DNA of 64,000 nucleotides. It comes from Stictocephala bisonia (Eukaryota > Arthropoda > Insecta > Hemiptera > Membracidae). Below the pieces are notes generated by a model that saw only the letters and a list, made by a program, of their open reading frames with translations, had not been told where the DNA came from and searched no databases. Position 1 is the stretch's first letter, and every line of letters begins with the position of its first letter. Below are positions 47,361-60,530 of the stretch, in pieces. The translations under genes were made by a program, and so were the position numbers. The stretch covers positions 2,220,636-2,284,635 of the forward strand of contig JAQJVL010000059.1 in assembly GCA_035578905.1 (NCBI GenBank), in the 5' to 3' direction.

Positions 47361-50300
47361 AGAGCTGCCGATGGTGTTTTTCGCTGTTCTATTTCAATGG
47401 GTTGATGTTAACTAAAATATAGTACAGTCTTGATATTACAATCTAATGAGGGAAACAAATTTAGCTCATTTGAAAAACATGTTCAACCCCTTGAATGAGG
47501 CAGGATCTCTAGTTCAACGAATATATTAAAGAAATTAGTTAAAATATTTTTGAATATAAACGTGTACTCATATAATTATCTAATGTAATTTGTAAAATGT
47601 GGATACCAGCAAACATTTGAGTGGTCTGCACGTGGACTTGGCTGAAATGGCGTTGGCAATCCAAATGACAACCCCTGCAGTTAGTGGAGGCAAGGGTGAA
47701 CTTGGCCACTCATTAGTCACATTGTTTTTTAAATCGTATTTGGATCCAGATTTAAACTGATATTTGCCTTCAGTGTTCTATTATTAGTGATATATTACAA
47801 TTTTAATAATTTAAACGGTTCAAATGGTGGTTATGATATATTAAAATATTGATGTTTAGATTTTGTATTCTGATAAAAATTAACAAGATTTTTAATTAGA
47901 GGAATATATTTACGAAACGTATCACTTTGCAGTTGTAGAGAATTAGATTCTAAATAGCTATAAAATATCAACCTTTTAATTTTGTTTTGTTAACTAATTT
48001 TGAACTTAACACTAACGATGTTGATATTTTTATTAGTATTATTTATATTACTACTTTTGTATTCATTAGTGTTAGTTTGGAGCTCAGACTTTTCTTTGTG
48101 TGAGAAAAAGTTAGCTAAATAAATGTAGTTTAAAAAAATTAACAATGTAAAACAATTTGTTTAGGTCATACATGATAAAAAAAACAAAATTTGTACAAAC
48201 TTATAATAATGAAATGTATTTATGTGATTTAAAAAATTTTGAAATATCATTACATAGGAAGGACAATATGTCTATTACAATTTTATTACATTAATTTTAT
48301 AATATTTAAAATACTAGAAAATGTACTTGCAATAGAAAAGTAGTTCAAACTCTATACATTTTAAATCCAATTTGGATTTTTTCATAAAAATTGAAAATCT
48401 TACACCCTCATAAAAAAATTATATTTTCACCCTTAGTAATAAAATAACCAATATTTGTTTCAACAATATCTTTCCCTTTCGAGTTGGATCTACATTTTCT
48501 CTTCAATTTACAGTTTTTGGTGAGGTTGAAGCAATTGCTTCCTCCTCGAAGCCCCCTGACTTGTTCTTATCCCTTTTGTTTCGGGCAATTTTGCGTAGAG
48601 GAGAGCCCACGTAAATAGTTCACCCAACGGTTTTCTCGCCCCGTTTTCGTCACCACCTTTTGGTCGAATTGTGTTCACCGCTTCTTCAACCAAACCGTCC
48701 TTCGTCTATTTTTTTGGGTTTGGTATTTTTCCGACAGGAAGCTAATTTGGATATTTTTCCGAGTGAACTTCCACGCAGTGTGAGAGGTAGCGTTTCATTG
48801 TGTGCGGGACGATTTGGATATTCAGTCATGCGACCCTTTGGATATTCCTCAACTGTTCTTTAAAAGCAACATTCCTGTGGCAGAATCATTCACAATCATA
48901 AAAATACATAAATCAGAATAATTAAAAATACATAATTGGAAATACTTCAATATACTTATATGAAATAAATTATACTTGAACTTGATCTAATCTGAAATAT
49001 AAAGAATAAATAAATTTATATTATTCTTTCACACTTTAAAAAGTTATTTTTTTATTTTTCTCCATAATTTGAGTAGAAATAGTTTTAGTTTTGTTTTGAT
49101 TTAAAAAAAAGCAAGAATAATTTAACAAGAATAACATTAACAATTTAAATTTTTATTTAGTTCAAAAAGTATAATATACTTTGATTTTTAATCAAATTTA
49201 ATAAAAGAAGAGATCTTAGAAGATTTATTCTTTTTTGAGCATATGTAACATTTGTAATTAATATATACATTTACATTCCCTTATAAAACAATTTTGTAAT
49301 TAAATCGAAATTTTATGACTCAATCAGTTAAAATTTCGATTGTTAAAACATCTCTCACTCACTCTCTCTCTCTTCCCCCCACACCTCCTTTCCTCCCTCC
49401 AGTTGTTTCGCTGGTAAGTACTAATAATGCTAGTAGTATGTGGTTTGGCGTCCACCGGGTCCCGAGCTGTGTCTCCGTACAGGCTCTTTTCTTTCCTCTC
49501 CTCCTATTTATCCACTTAACTCCACCAAGCCAATTTAAAGGGGCTTGGATGTTTTTGTACTGTTAACCTACAGTTTATTGACTATGATCCTGACTTGATC
49601 AGTCACCGCTGATCAAGGTGTCCCGGCTTGTTGGCAGAATGAGTCTCCCTGCGCCTGCCGGTTGGAATGATCATCGAAGAGCTAAACAAGTGACTTTTTT
49701 TGTGATTGTACCATTTCTCCTCTCAGTATGTATTACCTATGAATTATTTCATTTTATAAGATCAATGCTTCTCTTTAACAGCAGTGAACTATTTTTAAAT
49801 TATATATAACTATTAGAGATGTAACTATTAGGTAAAAGATGTAACTATTAGGTCTAAATATATTTAGATCTATATAACATTGATTCGAGGTGTTCAGTTT
49901 CCAGAAAACATCCTGTTCTATTTTCTCCAGTCCCATATTCTGATGGTCGTATATGTCACAGAGAAGAAATAAAAATTTCTGTTCTCCGTTTATATGTTCA
50001 TATTTTCCCTTTTGGGGATATGAAAGAGCAAGCAAGAATGGCAATTATGCTCAAATAAAATTTTATTTTTCAAAATAAAATTTTATCAATATAAAATTTT
50101 AAATCAAATTTTGATCAAATAAATCAAAATAAAACTTTAGATTTTATTTCAAATAAAATTTTAATAAAATCTGTTTTAGATCAAATAAGATTTTGACTTT
50201 TCCATTTTAAAAAATCACGTCTTATAATGAATAGTCAGCTGTTTCAAGCTAAACTTATTATAGTTTCTGTCGATTCAACTCCTTAGTTCCTTCACTTTTG

Positions 50301-50400
50301 ATCCAATACTACTTTTGATCCAAAACAAATATTTTTACCTGTATAAAGATATTAAATCACTTGTATGTTGAAAGTTCAAACCATAATATATGTAAATGTA
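47361..50400. other. AT-rich intergenic DNA with two more balanced islands, no gene recognised
   Basis: Two GC-richer patches stand out, 48480-48870 and 49360-49690. The second contains a splice-donor-like CTGGTAAGTA near 49410. I recognise no protein in either. They might be old retroelement leader/LTR sequence or unrecognised non-coding exons. Confidence 0.4.
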
Positions 50401-50509
50401 ATACAATTGAAAGGGGTTTCAGTTTAGGGAGAATATCACATAGCACAAAGTTGGTTTATATTGTAATATGAACAGTCGGTGTGTCTTTTCTTTAGAAACA
50501 CTTTAGTCA

Positions 50510-50776
50510 TAGTTAAAAAAATTTTAAATATGGAATTCCCGACCAATTTCCTCATGAACATGAATCCACAAAACTGTTTTGGTGGAAATTCTGAGTTTTG
50601 ACAAAAATTGAAAAAAAACCCCAAACGATGTATATATTACATTAATGTTATGTAGTTGTACTCATGAACATGATATGACATTACATAATTCATGCAATGA
50701 ATAATAACTGAGATAGTCGACAACAGTGGGTTAGGATAGAATTGGTTAGATTAGTAATATAGTTTCATGATCAAAA

Positions 50777-50833
<57 letters not shown>

Positions 50834-51125
50834 ACCCAGCCTACCTAACCTACTCTTTTTTTTTAAATCTGTTATTATTTGTTGTATGAATAATGTGATG
50901 TCATATTCATGTTCAAGAGAAAAAAATACTTTAGATTATATATATTTATGTAATATATTTTCATAATGTAATATATTAATGTAATGTACATATTTTTTGT
51001 GTAAAAACTGATTTTTCCGGTATTTCCGGCGTAAACTTTTTGTGTTTTTGGGGTTGAAATAAACCAGTTTTAAAAAATCATAAAAATTGGGCGGGACGCC
51101 TAAATTCCATGTTAAAGAAAATAAT
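50510..51125. repeat. Large degenerate palindrome centred on (TA)n
   Basis: Left-arm blocks ATGGAATTCCCGACCAATTT, AAAACTGTTTTGG, AACCCCAAACG, ATGACATTACATAATTCATG and AATAATAAC have reverse-complement counterparts on the right between 50826 and 51125. The centre is an A run plus (TA)n at 50773-50830. Mismatches and small gaps are frequent, so this is an old inverted-repeat element in which the microsatellite may have expanded at the symmetry centre. Confidence 0.6.
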
Positions 51126-51685
51126 TTCCCAATATCACTTAATTTAGCTATAATAATAAAACATAAACATACAATAACAAACTACAGATCAGAGTAGTCA
51201 ATAATAACAAAACCAGCTGGCAATTCATCACCTAATCACTATCAATTGTCTAATGAAGTTTTATGGCAATAACTAACTTTGACCGTAGCTATTATACTAA
51301 CACATTTTGTCTTAAATTGTAATGTAATATTTACAAAGTATATTTTCTGTGTACCACTAGCATGTAGACTGTTTAAAGTCAAAGTGTACACTTGAAATGT
51401 GTTGAAACTAAACGCTTCAAAGTTAAGAATCTCTTTGGGAACCTTTAGGCATCAAACGTGTGTTTCATCTAAAGTGCTTATTGGTTTTCTCCTTCGACAT
51501 AGACATTATTAAAGTGCATTCCATTTTTATTTTCTTTAGTCATTCAATCTCCCATTTGAAGTAAATGTTTGTAGCTATTTTGTTGATAGCTGATTGTGTT
51601 CAATTATTGTTTCTTGATAAATGTGTAACTCTTTTTTATGTAACAGGTATTGAAAAGACATTCTTAATTTCAATTACCACATCAG
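51126..51685. other. AT-rich spacer, no gene
   Basis: I see no recognisable feature between the palindrome and the 89-bp array. Confidence 0.55.
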
Positions 51686-54600
51686 TCAATATAATAGTTA
51701 CTTCATGAATATGTGACTGACTCTGTCAGTGGTCACGTAGAATCTACCACATAAATAGACTAACTATTTCTATTGAATTTCATGACTTCGTGACTAAATG
51801 ACAGACCCTATCAGAGGTCACGTAGCAACTAGCACATCAGTCAATAAAATAACTATTTCTATTGAATTTCGTGACTTCATGACTAAACGACAGACCCTAT
51901 CAGAGGTCACGTAGCATCTAGCACATCAGTCAATAGACTAACAATTTCTTTTGAATTTCGTGACTTCATGACTAAACGACAGACCCTATCAGAGGCCACA
52001 TAGCATCTAGCACATTAGTCAATAGACTAACAATTTCTTTTGAATTTCGTGACTTCATGACTAAACGACAGACCCTATCAGAGGCAACGTAGCATCTAGC
52101 ACATTAGTCAATAGACTAACAATTTCTTTTGAATTTCGTGACTTCATGACTAAACGACAGACCCTATCAGAGGTCACGTAGCAACTAGCACATCAGTCAA
52201 TAAAATAACTATTTCTATTGAATTTCGTGACTTCATGACTAAACGACAGACCCTATCAGAGGCCACGTAGCATCTAGCACATTAGGCAATAGACTAACTA
52301 TTTCTATTGAATTTCATGACTTCATGACTAAATGACAGACCCTATCAGAGGTCACGTAGTATCTAGCACATCAGTCAATAGACTAACAATTTCTTTTGAA
52401 TTTCGTGACTTCATGACTAAATGACAGACCCTATCAGAGGCCACGTAGCATTTAGCACATTAGTCAATAGACTAACAATTTATTTTGAATTTCGTTACTT
52501 CATGACTAAACGACAGACCCTATCAGAGGCCACGTAGCATCTAGCACATTAGTCAATAGACTAACAATTTATTTTGAATTTCGTGACTTCATGACTAACG
52601 ACAGACCCTATCAGAGGCCACGTAGCATCTAGCACATTAGTCAATAGACTAACAATTTATTTTGAATTTCGTGACTTCATGACTAACGACAGACCCTATC
52701 AGAGGTCACGTAGCATCTAGCACATTAGTCAATAGACTAACTATTTCTATTGAATTTCGTGACTTCATGACTAAACGACAGACCCTATCAGAGGCCACGT
52801 AGCATCTAGCACATTAGTCAATAGACTAACAATTTATTTTGAATTTCGTGACTTCATGACTAAACGACAGACCCTATCAGAGGTCACGTAGCATCTAGCA
52901 CATTAGTCAATATATTAACAATTTCTTTTGAATTTCGTGACTTCATGACTAAACGACAGACCCTACCAGAGGTCACGTAGCAACTAGCACATCAGTCAAT
53001 AAAATAACTATTTCTATTGAATTTCGTGACTTCGTGACTAAATGACAGACCCTATCAGAGGCCACGTAGCATCTAGCACATTAGTCAATAGACTAACAAT
53101 TTCTTTTGAATTTCGTGACTTCATGACTAAACGACAGACTATATCAGAGGTCACGTAGCATCTAGCACATTAGTCAATAGACTAACAATTTCTTTTGAAT
53201 TTTGTGACTTCATGACTAAACGACAGACCCTACCAGAGGTCACGTAACATACAGCACATTAGGCAATATACTAACTATTTATATTGAATTTCGTGACTTC
53301 GTGACTAAATTACAGACCCTATCAGAGGTCACGTAGCAACTAGCACATCAGTCAATAGATTAACTATTTCTTTTGGATTTCGTAACTTCATGACTAAACG
53401 ACAGACCCTATCAGAGGTCACGTAGCATCTAGCACATTAGTCAATAGACTAACTATTTCTATTGAATTTCGTGACTTCATGACTAAATGACAGACCCTAT
53501 CAGAGGCCACGTAGCATCTAGCACATTAGGCAATAGACTAACTATTTCTATTGAATTTCGTGACTTCATGACTAACGACAGACCCTATCAGAGGCCACGT
53601 AGCATCTAGCACATTAGTCAATAGACTAACTATTTCTATTGAATTTCGTGACTTCATGACTAAATGACAGACCCTATCAGAGGTCACGTAGCATCTAGCA
53701 CATTAGTCAATAGACTAACTATTTCTATTGAATTTCGTGACTTCATGACTAAACGACAGACCCTATCAGAGGTCACGTAGCATCTAGCACATTAGTCAAT
53801 AGACTAACTATTTCTATTGAATTTCGTGACTTCATGACTAAATGACAGACCCTATCAGAGGTCACGTAGCATCTAGCACATTAGGCAATAGACTAACTAT
53901 TTCTATTGAATTTCGTGACTTCATGACTAACGACAGACCCTATCAGAGGCCACGTAGCATCTAGCACATTAGTCAATAGACTAACTATTTCTATTGAATT
54001 TCGTGACTTCATGACTAACGACAGACCCTATCAGAGGCCACGTAGCATCTAGCACATTAGTCAATAGACTAACTATTTCTATTGAATTTCGTGACTTCAT
54101 GACTAAATGACAGACCCTATCAGAGATCACGTAGCATCTAGCACATTAGGCAATAGACTAACTATTTCTATTGAATTTCGTGACTTCATGACTAACGACA
54201 GACCCTATCAGAGGCCACGTAGCATCTAGCACATTAGTCAATAGACTAACTATTTCTATTGAATTTCGTGACTTCATGACTAAATGACAGACCCTATCAG
54301 AGGCCACGTAGCATCTAGCACATTAGTCAATAGACTAACTATTTCTATTGAATTTCGTGACTTCATGACTAAATGACAGACCCTATCAGAGATCACGTAG
54401 CATCTAGCACATTAGTCAATAGACTAACTATTTCTATTGAATTTCGTGACTTCATGACTAAATGACAGACCCTATCAGAGGCCACGTAGCATCTAGCACA
54501 TTAGTCAATAGACTAACTATTTCTATTGAATTTCGTGACTTCATGACTAAATGACAGACCCTATCAGAGATCACGTAGCATCTAGCACATTAGTCAATAT

Positions 54601-55405
54601 ACTAACTATTTCTATTGAATTTCGTGACTTCATGACTAAATGACAGACCCTATCAGAGATCACGTAGCATCTAGCACATTAGTCAATAGACTAACTATTT
54701 CTATTGAATTTCGTGACTTCATGACTAACGACAGACCCTATCAGAGGCCACGTAGCATCTAGCACATTAGTCAATAGACTAACTATTTCTATTGAATTTC
54801 GTGACTTCATGACTAAACGACAGACCCTATCAGAGGCCACGTAGCATCTAGCACATTAGTCAATAGACTAACTATTTCTATTGAATTTCGTGACTTCATG
54901 ACTAAATGACAGACCCTATCAGAGGCCACGTAGCATCTAGCACATTAGTCAATAGACTAACTATTTCTATTGAATTTCGTGACTTCATGACTAACGACAG
55001 ACCCTATCAGAGGCCACGTAGCATCTAGCACATTAGTCAATAGACTAACTATTTCTATTGAATTTCGTGACTTCATGACTAACGACAGACCCTATCAGAG
55101 GCCACGTAGCATCTAGCACATTAGGCAATAGACTAACTATTTCTATTGAATTTCGTGACTTCATGACTAACGACAGACCCTATCAGAGGCCACGTAGCAT
55201 CTAGCACATTAGGCAATAGACTAACTATTTCTATTGAATTTCGTGACTTCATGACTAACGACAGACCCTATCAGAGGCCACGTAGCATCTAGCACATTAG
55301 TCAATAGACTAACTATTTCTATTGAATTTCGTGACTTCATGACTAAACGACAGACCCTATCAGAGGCCACGTAGCATCTAGCACATTAGTCAATAGACTA
55401 GTTAT
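51686..55405 (+). repeat. 89-bp minisatellite, 3.7 kb
   Basis: About 42 copies of a unit containing TTGAATTTCGTGACTTCATG, ACAGACCCTATCAGAGGCCA, CGTAGCATCTAGCACATTAG and TCAATAGACTAAC. Subtypes differ at ACTAAATGAC/ACTAAACGAC/ACTAACGAC (the last one base shorter), CTATTTCTATTG/CAATTTCTTTTG and AGGTCACG/AGGCCACG. Units at both edges are the most diverged (GTTACTTCATGAATATGTGA on the left; GTTATTTCATGAACTTGTGA on the right) and resemble each other. No long open frames. Confidence 0.93.
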
Positions 55406-55924
55406 TTCATGAACTTGTGACAGACTGATTTTGAAATCTAATGCCACATTACTGTCTTGTTAAGTAAGTGATTGCAAGCTTTTTTAAAGTAAACTAGAAA
55501 TTACAATGCAAGAAATTCTAGTTAATAGAATTTACAAGATTGGTTAAACGCTTTCATGAAATCCTTATTGCAGTGTAGCTATGTGTACAGTGTTGCCTGG
55601 CAACCGTGTAATAGAACTCACTCCACAACACAGAATTCATTCCCTTCTTGTGGGTGTCTAGACTAATATTATTATCGTCGCATTTCGAAATGAAAAAAAC
55701 AACAACATTCTTTAGAATTCAAAGTAACAAGTGTGTTAGTATATAATATTTTTAAAATACATTTTTACTTAAATAAAGTCTAATGTAGTATACTTTTTAT
55801 TATTTTCTTTAAATAATTCGGGTATACAGATATTTGAAGCATTACTAGAGTAGAAATTGGCATCACTTACAAGTAAGTGTATCGATATCTTGACGTGAAC
55901 GTAAGTTAAGTTAAATACATGGGA
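55406..55924. other. AT-rich spacer, no gene
   Basis: I see no recognisable feature here. Confidence 0.55.
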
Positions 55925-56150
55925 ATTTCGATGGCGAATCACGTGCAAATTAAAATTAATAATTCAGTATAAATTCCACATTAATTTAAGTGGTAAATTT
56001 TGTGTGAATTTAAATTAAGAATTCAATGTCCATTTCATGTTAATTCAATTATGAATAAGGGTCAGTTCATTTAAAACTATGAATTTTATGTAAATTCCAC
56101 GTTTACGACAATGTTGTATTTTGTGTGAATTTAAATTATGGACTTGCTTC
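55925..56150 (+). repeat. Degenerate ~55-bp tandem repeat, left part
   Basis: Loose repeats built on GTGTGAATTTAAATTATGAA, TTCAATGTCCATTCCAC and ATTAATTTCAGTGATGAA. The same pattern resumes at about 56690-56890 on the far side of a LINE fragment, so one old array was split. Confidence 0.7.
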
Positions 56151-56154
56151 ATAA

Positions 56155-56600
56155 TATTAACATAATAATGACACGCTTAAAATCTCGAAACCCACCTCTA
56201 CGAACTGATTTCCAGTTGAGCAGATCAATTTCTCGCCCAATACTAGCTGGGTCATAGCGTGGAACAGTGTTGATGGACGAAATAAGTTCCTTATTAACGA
56301 TCCGCAGGTGGGATGAATTTCCCTCGTAGAGAGTGGACACTGTTGAATCGGTTCCGCGAACGGGAGTGGGCAGATGTAACTATTGGAAATACACATAGGG
56401 ATTGACAGTAGATCTGTCATGTGATTGTGGTGAATCTATCCAGACAATGGATCACATAGTTACAGACTGTTCCTTGTCCTGTTTAACTGATTAGCTAGCA
56501 TAAATAGAATCAGTGAAGCAGGTCTTAAATGGCTTAAAGGTTTTGATTAGTTTTGTAACAGGAGATAATTTGCCATTTATTTTTAATTTTTATTATAACG
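56155..56600 (+). pseudogene. Jockey-like LINE C-terminal fragment
   Basis: The plus strand encodes, with frameshifts, SKPTSTN/RTDFQLSRS, NTSWVIAWNSVDGRNKFLIN, GGMNFPRREWTLLNRFRE and a C-x-C...H-x-x-x-x-C cluster as LSCDCGESIQTMDHIVTDC. It matches the C-terminal end of the LINE at 5740-6190 (opposite strand), including the 3' UTR-proximal GTAACAGGAGAT. No RT domain is present. Extreme 5' truncation is typical of LINE insertions. Confidence 0.8.
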
Positions 56601-56689
56601 TAATGACTTGTTGAATTTTTTTCCAAGTTTAAAAATCAGCTTTTACATAATTTTAAATAAAAAAAAATCATTCGTGTTTATTTAAATGA

Positions 56690-56890
56690 TGATGAATGTT
56701 TGTGAATTTAAATTATGAATTCAATGTCCATTCCACATTAATGTCAGTGATGAATTATGTGTCAATTTAAATTATGAATTCTATGTCATTACGTGTTATT
56801 TCATTGTGAATCTCATGTGAATTCATATTATGAATGCCATTTCAATTCCACGTCAATTTCAATGGCTAATTTTGAATTTAATATAAATAC
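56690..56890 (+). repeat. Degenerate ~55-bp tandem repeat, right part
   Basis: Continuation of the pattern at 55925-56150: GTGAATTTAAATTATGAATT, CAATGTCCATTCCACATTAA and GTCAATTTAAATTATGAATT. Confidence 0.7.
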
Positions 56891-57065
56891 TATAGCTTAC
56901 GTGTTTACTTATTAAAAATAGGCATTTCCAGTAAGGATTATTTTCTTATTTTCTATATAGTAAGTATATTTTTAATTAGAAGGTTTGAATGTCCATTATA
57001 CCAAAGGTAGATAGCCCACTCATTTACTGTTGTGTTCAATGAGAATGGTCTAGTACATGCTCACG

Positions 57066-57605
57066 AGCAAGATGCTAGTGTTGCAAGATGCTGGTGTTGC
57101 AAGATGCTGGTATTGCAAGATGCTAGTGTTGCAAGATGCTAGTGTTGCAAAATGCTGGTGTTGTAAGATGCTGGTGTTGCAAGATGCTAGTGTTGCAAGA
57201 TGCTGGTGTTGCAAGATGCTGGTGTTGCAAGATGCTGGTGTTGCAAGATGCTAGTGTTGCAAGATGCTAGTGTTGCAAAATGCTGGTGTTGTAAGATGCT
57301 GGTGTTGCAAGATGCTAGTGTTGCAAGATGCTAGTGTTGCAAGATGCTAGTGTTGTAAGATGCTGGTGTTGCAAGATGCTAGTGTTGCAAGATGCTAGTG
57401 TTGCAAGATGCTGGTGTTGCAAGATGCTGGTATTGCAAGATGCTGGTGTTGCAAGATGCTAGTGTTGCAAGATGCTAGTGTTGCAAGATGCTAGTGTTGC
57501 AAAATGCTGGTGTTGTAAGATGCTAGTGTTGCAAGATTCTGGTGTTGCAAGATGCTGGTGTTGCAAGATGCTAGTGTTGCAAGATACTAGTGTTGCAATA
57601 TCACG
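57066..57605 (+). repeat. 16-bp minisatellite
   Basis: About 33 tandem copies of TGCTRGTGTTGCAAGA with R = A or G, and occasional TGTAAGA, GCAAAA and GGTATTG variants. Three units (48 bp) make an open 16-codon repeat, which explains the frames across it. Confidence 0.93.
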
Positions 57606-58639
57606 GTTGTCAAATCCCGTACTCAACACTCCAGGAGATTATTTATTTCACTGAAAAAAGTGTCAACCGTGGATTTAAATAACTTTTAATATAAATGTGA
57701 AACAATCCCGCCGGGCAAAATAGGTATCTCATTTTAGTTTTAAAAAAAGATAGAAAATCTGAGATGGCCTTTTAAAATATATTCTAGGAAGACGATCCGA
57801 CGTCGTTACTTGTAGCACTTTCCATTAAGTTAACGTGCCATAAAAGGAAACCCAATATTTTATATCACTTCCTTAACTAGATGTCTTTTATATTCAGTCG
57901 ACTATTACATTTTAAAGTAACGATTTAAAAAGTGAAAATATTGAGAAAACTGAAATTTTAACAAAATTATAACTTTAAATGCTATATTCAAGAAACACTA
58001 TTGTATTTTTGAAACTGGAATGTTATCTACTTTATTGCTCCACCTACTTTACCCACAGCATTATCACAACTTCCACACTTCAGTATATACAATGCAACAC
58101 AATGTCTTGTACTACTTCAATTTATTCATTACAACGTAATATTTTTGTACTAATTCATTGTATCTAATATAATGTTATTTGTATTACTCCAGTGTATTCT
58201 ATGCATATTTTATTTTTAAACATATTCAATAAAATACTATCTATTATTTTATGAAAATATAATACCGATAATATTCTATGTTGACATTTGAAACAAAGTA
58301 GCAGAATTTGAACACAGTAGTGTTTCTTTGTTAAACAGTAATTTCACAGAGCAGGGAGTAAAAGGCCGGCACACGTAAAGAGGTTATATTTTCAAACGAC
58401 AGATCTTTACTGAATATGACAAAGGGTAGAATTTCAATAAAATTATACTGTCACTGTTACGAGAGATTTCAATATTTTAATTGCCAGTTTCGTTCTTTAT
58501 CAAAAAATTCCGAGAGGTACTCATTTGAATTGTGAGGTAACAAAGTGTAGGAAAATTAGTAACGTCTGTCTTAGACAACTTAAAGATTAAAATTACTCCT
58601 TAAATTTTACCCGGAATATCCCCATTTTGCAAGATATCC
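57606..58639. other. AT-rich intergenic DNA, no gene recognised
   Basis: No coding sequence, array or RNA gene is recognised. Confidence 0.5.
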
Positions 58640-59000
58640 CACAACGTGCAGGGGGACTTAAATTTAGAAAACCTCCTTGTCGACTAGATTCCTAGTTAAT
58701 CTCAAACGAACGTTTGCCAAAAACCAACTGGGTGTTAAATTGGGATATCTTTGACGGTCAAAACAAGTTTCTGGTATCAGACCGTCATAGGTAGAACGAA
58801 CGTTCCTCGTAAGGAATGAACTATAATAAGTCACTTTCGCATGGGTGTGGAAAGATGCAACTAATATAAGTGGGGAATGGCAAATGATCAGTCATTGCGG
58901 AGTCGAAGTTCGGATTAGCGATTCAATCGGTGAAGCAGGTATTGAATGGTTACGAAGTCTGTATTTAGCTCTGTGACATAAGATCAATATTTAAACAATG
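58640..59000 (+). pseudogene. Jockey-like LINE C-terminal fragment, plus orientation
   Basis: Plus-strand reading gives NERLPKTNWVLNWDIFDGQN, KFLVSDRHR and, near the end, SVKQVLNGYEVCI, with frameshifts. This corresponds to the FDGRNKFLIND...LPRREW and 3' region of the other LINE copies. It is an inverted partner of 59800-60120, about 800 bp away. Confidence 0.75.
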
Positions 59001-59799
59001 AGACATAAGTACATTGTACCATAGATTTTTTATATTTAGAAGTTGTTTATATATCTGTTTTTAAATTTTAAATAATAGTTTAAAAAATAATTACAGTTTT
59101 ATCAACAGATTTTTTAAAGATTCATACAAATGCTGCCGAAAAACAAGGAAAAAAGTTCAATGATCAAGTCTGCTCATTTTCTGCAATCCTGCCGAGATGT
59201 GGTGGACAAAATAACCACTATATGTGGTGTGGTATGTCTGCTAAAAATAATAGGGAACAAGTAAAAATCGATAAACCAGATTGAAAAATATCCAAAGTAA
59301 TTAATAAAAGTACAAAGAACTTTTGTAAAAAATACTATAGTATTTTTTATTTACCCAACTTGTTCAATATCGCAGTATGAGAAGTGGTTTTTAAAATTAC
59401 TCTGCCTCAAATGTACGAGTTTTAAGTGATGAATTACCAGGAAATATATAACTGTATAAGTTATAATATTGCCAAAAAACTTAAGAAAGGCTAATTTTTA
59501 ACTATAGATAATCCACAATGGCTGACATCATTTATGAAGGTAATTTTCAAAAGTTAAAATATGAAATTAAAACCTGTAATTTAACGATGTTTGCAGAAGG
59601 TCTTCGTGGTTCCTCATTGGTAGTAAACATTTGCCTTTTAGATGTTTTTTTCTCTCCGAAAAATTGTAAGTAAGAGCTGGAAGTCACAGAGAGTTCAAAG
59701 CCAGCCACCAAACTTATTAAAAATTAAAAACATACCAATAAACAATGTCTAAATAAAATAAAATCTACAGTACAAAGTACTTGTGTCTTAATGTTTGAA
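59001..59799. other. AT-rich spacer between inverted LINE fragments, no gene
   Basis: I see no recognisable feature here. Confidence 0.5.
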
Positions 59800-60120
59800 T
59801 ATTTCTCGTCATAGAGCTAAATTCAGGTTTCGTAACCATATAACAGCTGATTCTACGAATGAATGAAAACCAGCTGATCTCCCCTGAAAAGAACGCAATG
59901 AGCAATCATTAACTATGTGATCCATAGTGCGAACTTCGTCCCCGCAGTCACTGATCATTTGTCATTCCCCACTTAAATTTCCAGTGTTGCATCTTCCACA
60001 CATGTGCGAAAGTGTCTCAACGTAGTCCAATCCTTACAAGGAAGGTCCATTCCACCGATAACGATCATAGGCCAGGTCTGATACCAGAAATTTGTTTTGA
60101 CCGTCAAACATAACCCAAGT
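59800..60120 (-). pseudogene. Jockey-like LINE C-terminal fragment, minus orientation
   Basis: Minus-strand reading gives TWVMFDGQNKFLVSD, then a frameshifted LPRREW-like region, then DCGDEVRTMDHIVNDCSLRS, the Cys/His cluster typical of the end of this LINE's ORF2. Closest to the 58640-59000 fragment (shared FDGQNKFLVSD). Confidence 0.78.
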
Positions 60121-60131
60121 TAACGCCTATG

Positions 60132-60270
60132 AACTTAGTACCCGAGTTTGAAGGCTGTTTACTAAGAAACCAAGAGACCAACGAAAAATCTAATCACACC
60201 ATTGTTTCCGTTGTTTAATTGTACAATATAAAACATTAATTTTAAAACTTTATTACAATTTTTAATAATG
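60132..60270 (+). repeat. Family A inverted-repeat fragment (copy 3)
   Basis: Contains GTACCCGAGTTTGAAGGCTG, TTTACTAAGAAACCAAGAG and AAAAATCTAATCACACCATT in the same order as 4880-5000. No opposite arm is found in this window, so it is a solo arm or a truncated copy. Confidence 0.7.
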
Positions 60271-60369
60271 TTTATAAAGTGGATTCACTAGTAAATTTTA
60301 CACTCTTTCAAACAATGTAAAATTTATAATTTTCCATCAAATCGTTAAGTTGCAGTGCTGTTCCGCATT

Positions 60370-60530
60370 TGGCATTGCTCCAATGAATAAATGATTTATT
60401 TTAAAAAAAAAACTACATATTATATTGTAAATCTGAAACTAAAAGGAAATAAAATGGCTACTGTTTCCAGTAATGTGGCCATAGGTTAAAACAAAAACAG
60501 TACAAAAAACAAATATACTATGTGAGTCAA
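60370..60530 (-). repeat. Dispersed retroelement 3'-end, relative of 41768-41916
   Basis: Shares CCAGTAATGTGGCC, AGGTTAAAACAAAAAC and A-rich flanks with the insertion in the 70-bp array. AATGAATAAATGATTTATT at its left end corresponds to the tail side. No clear target duplication was seen. Confidence 0.5.
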
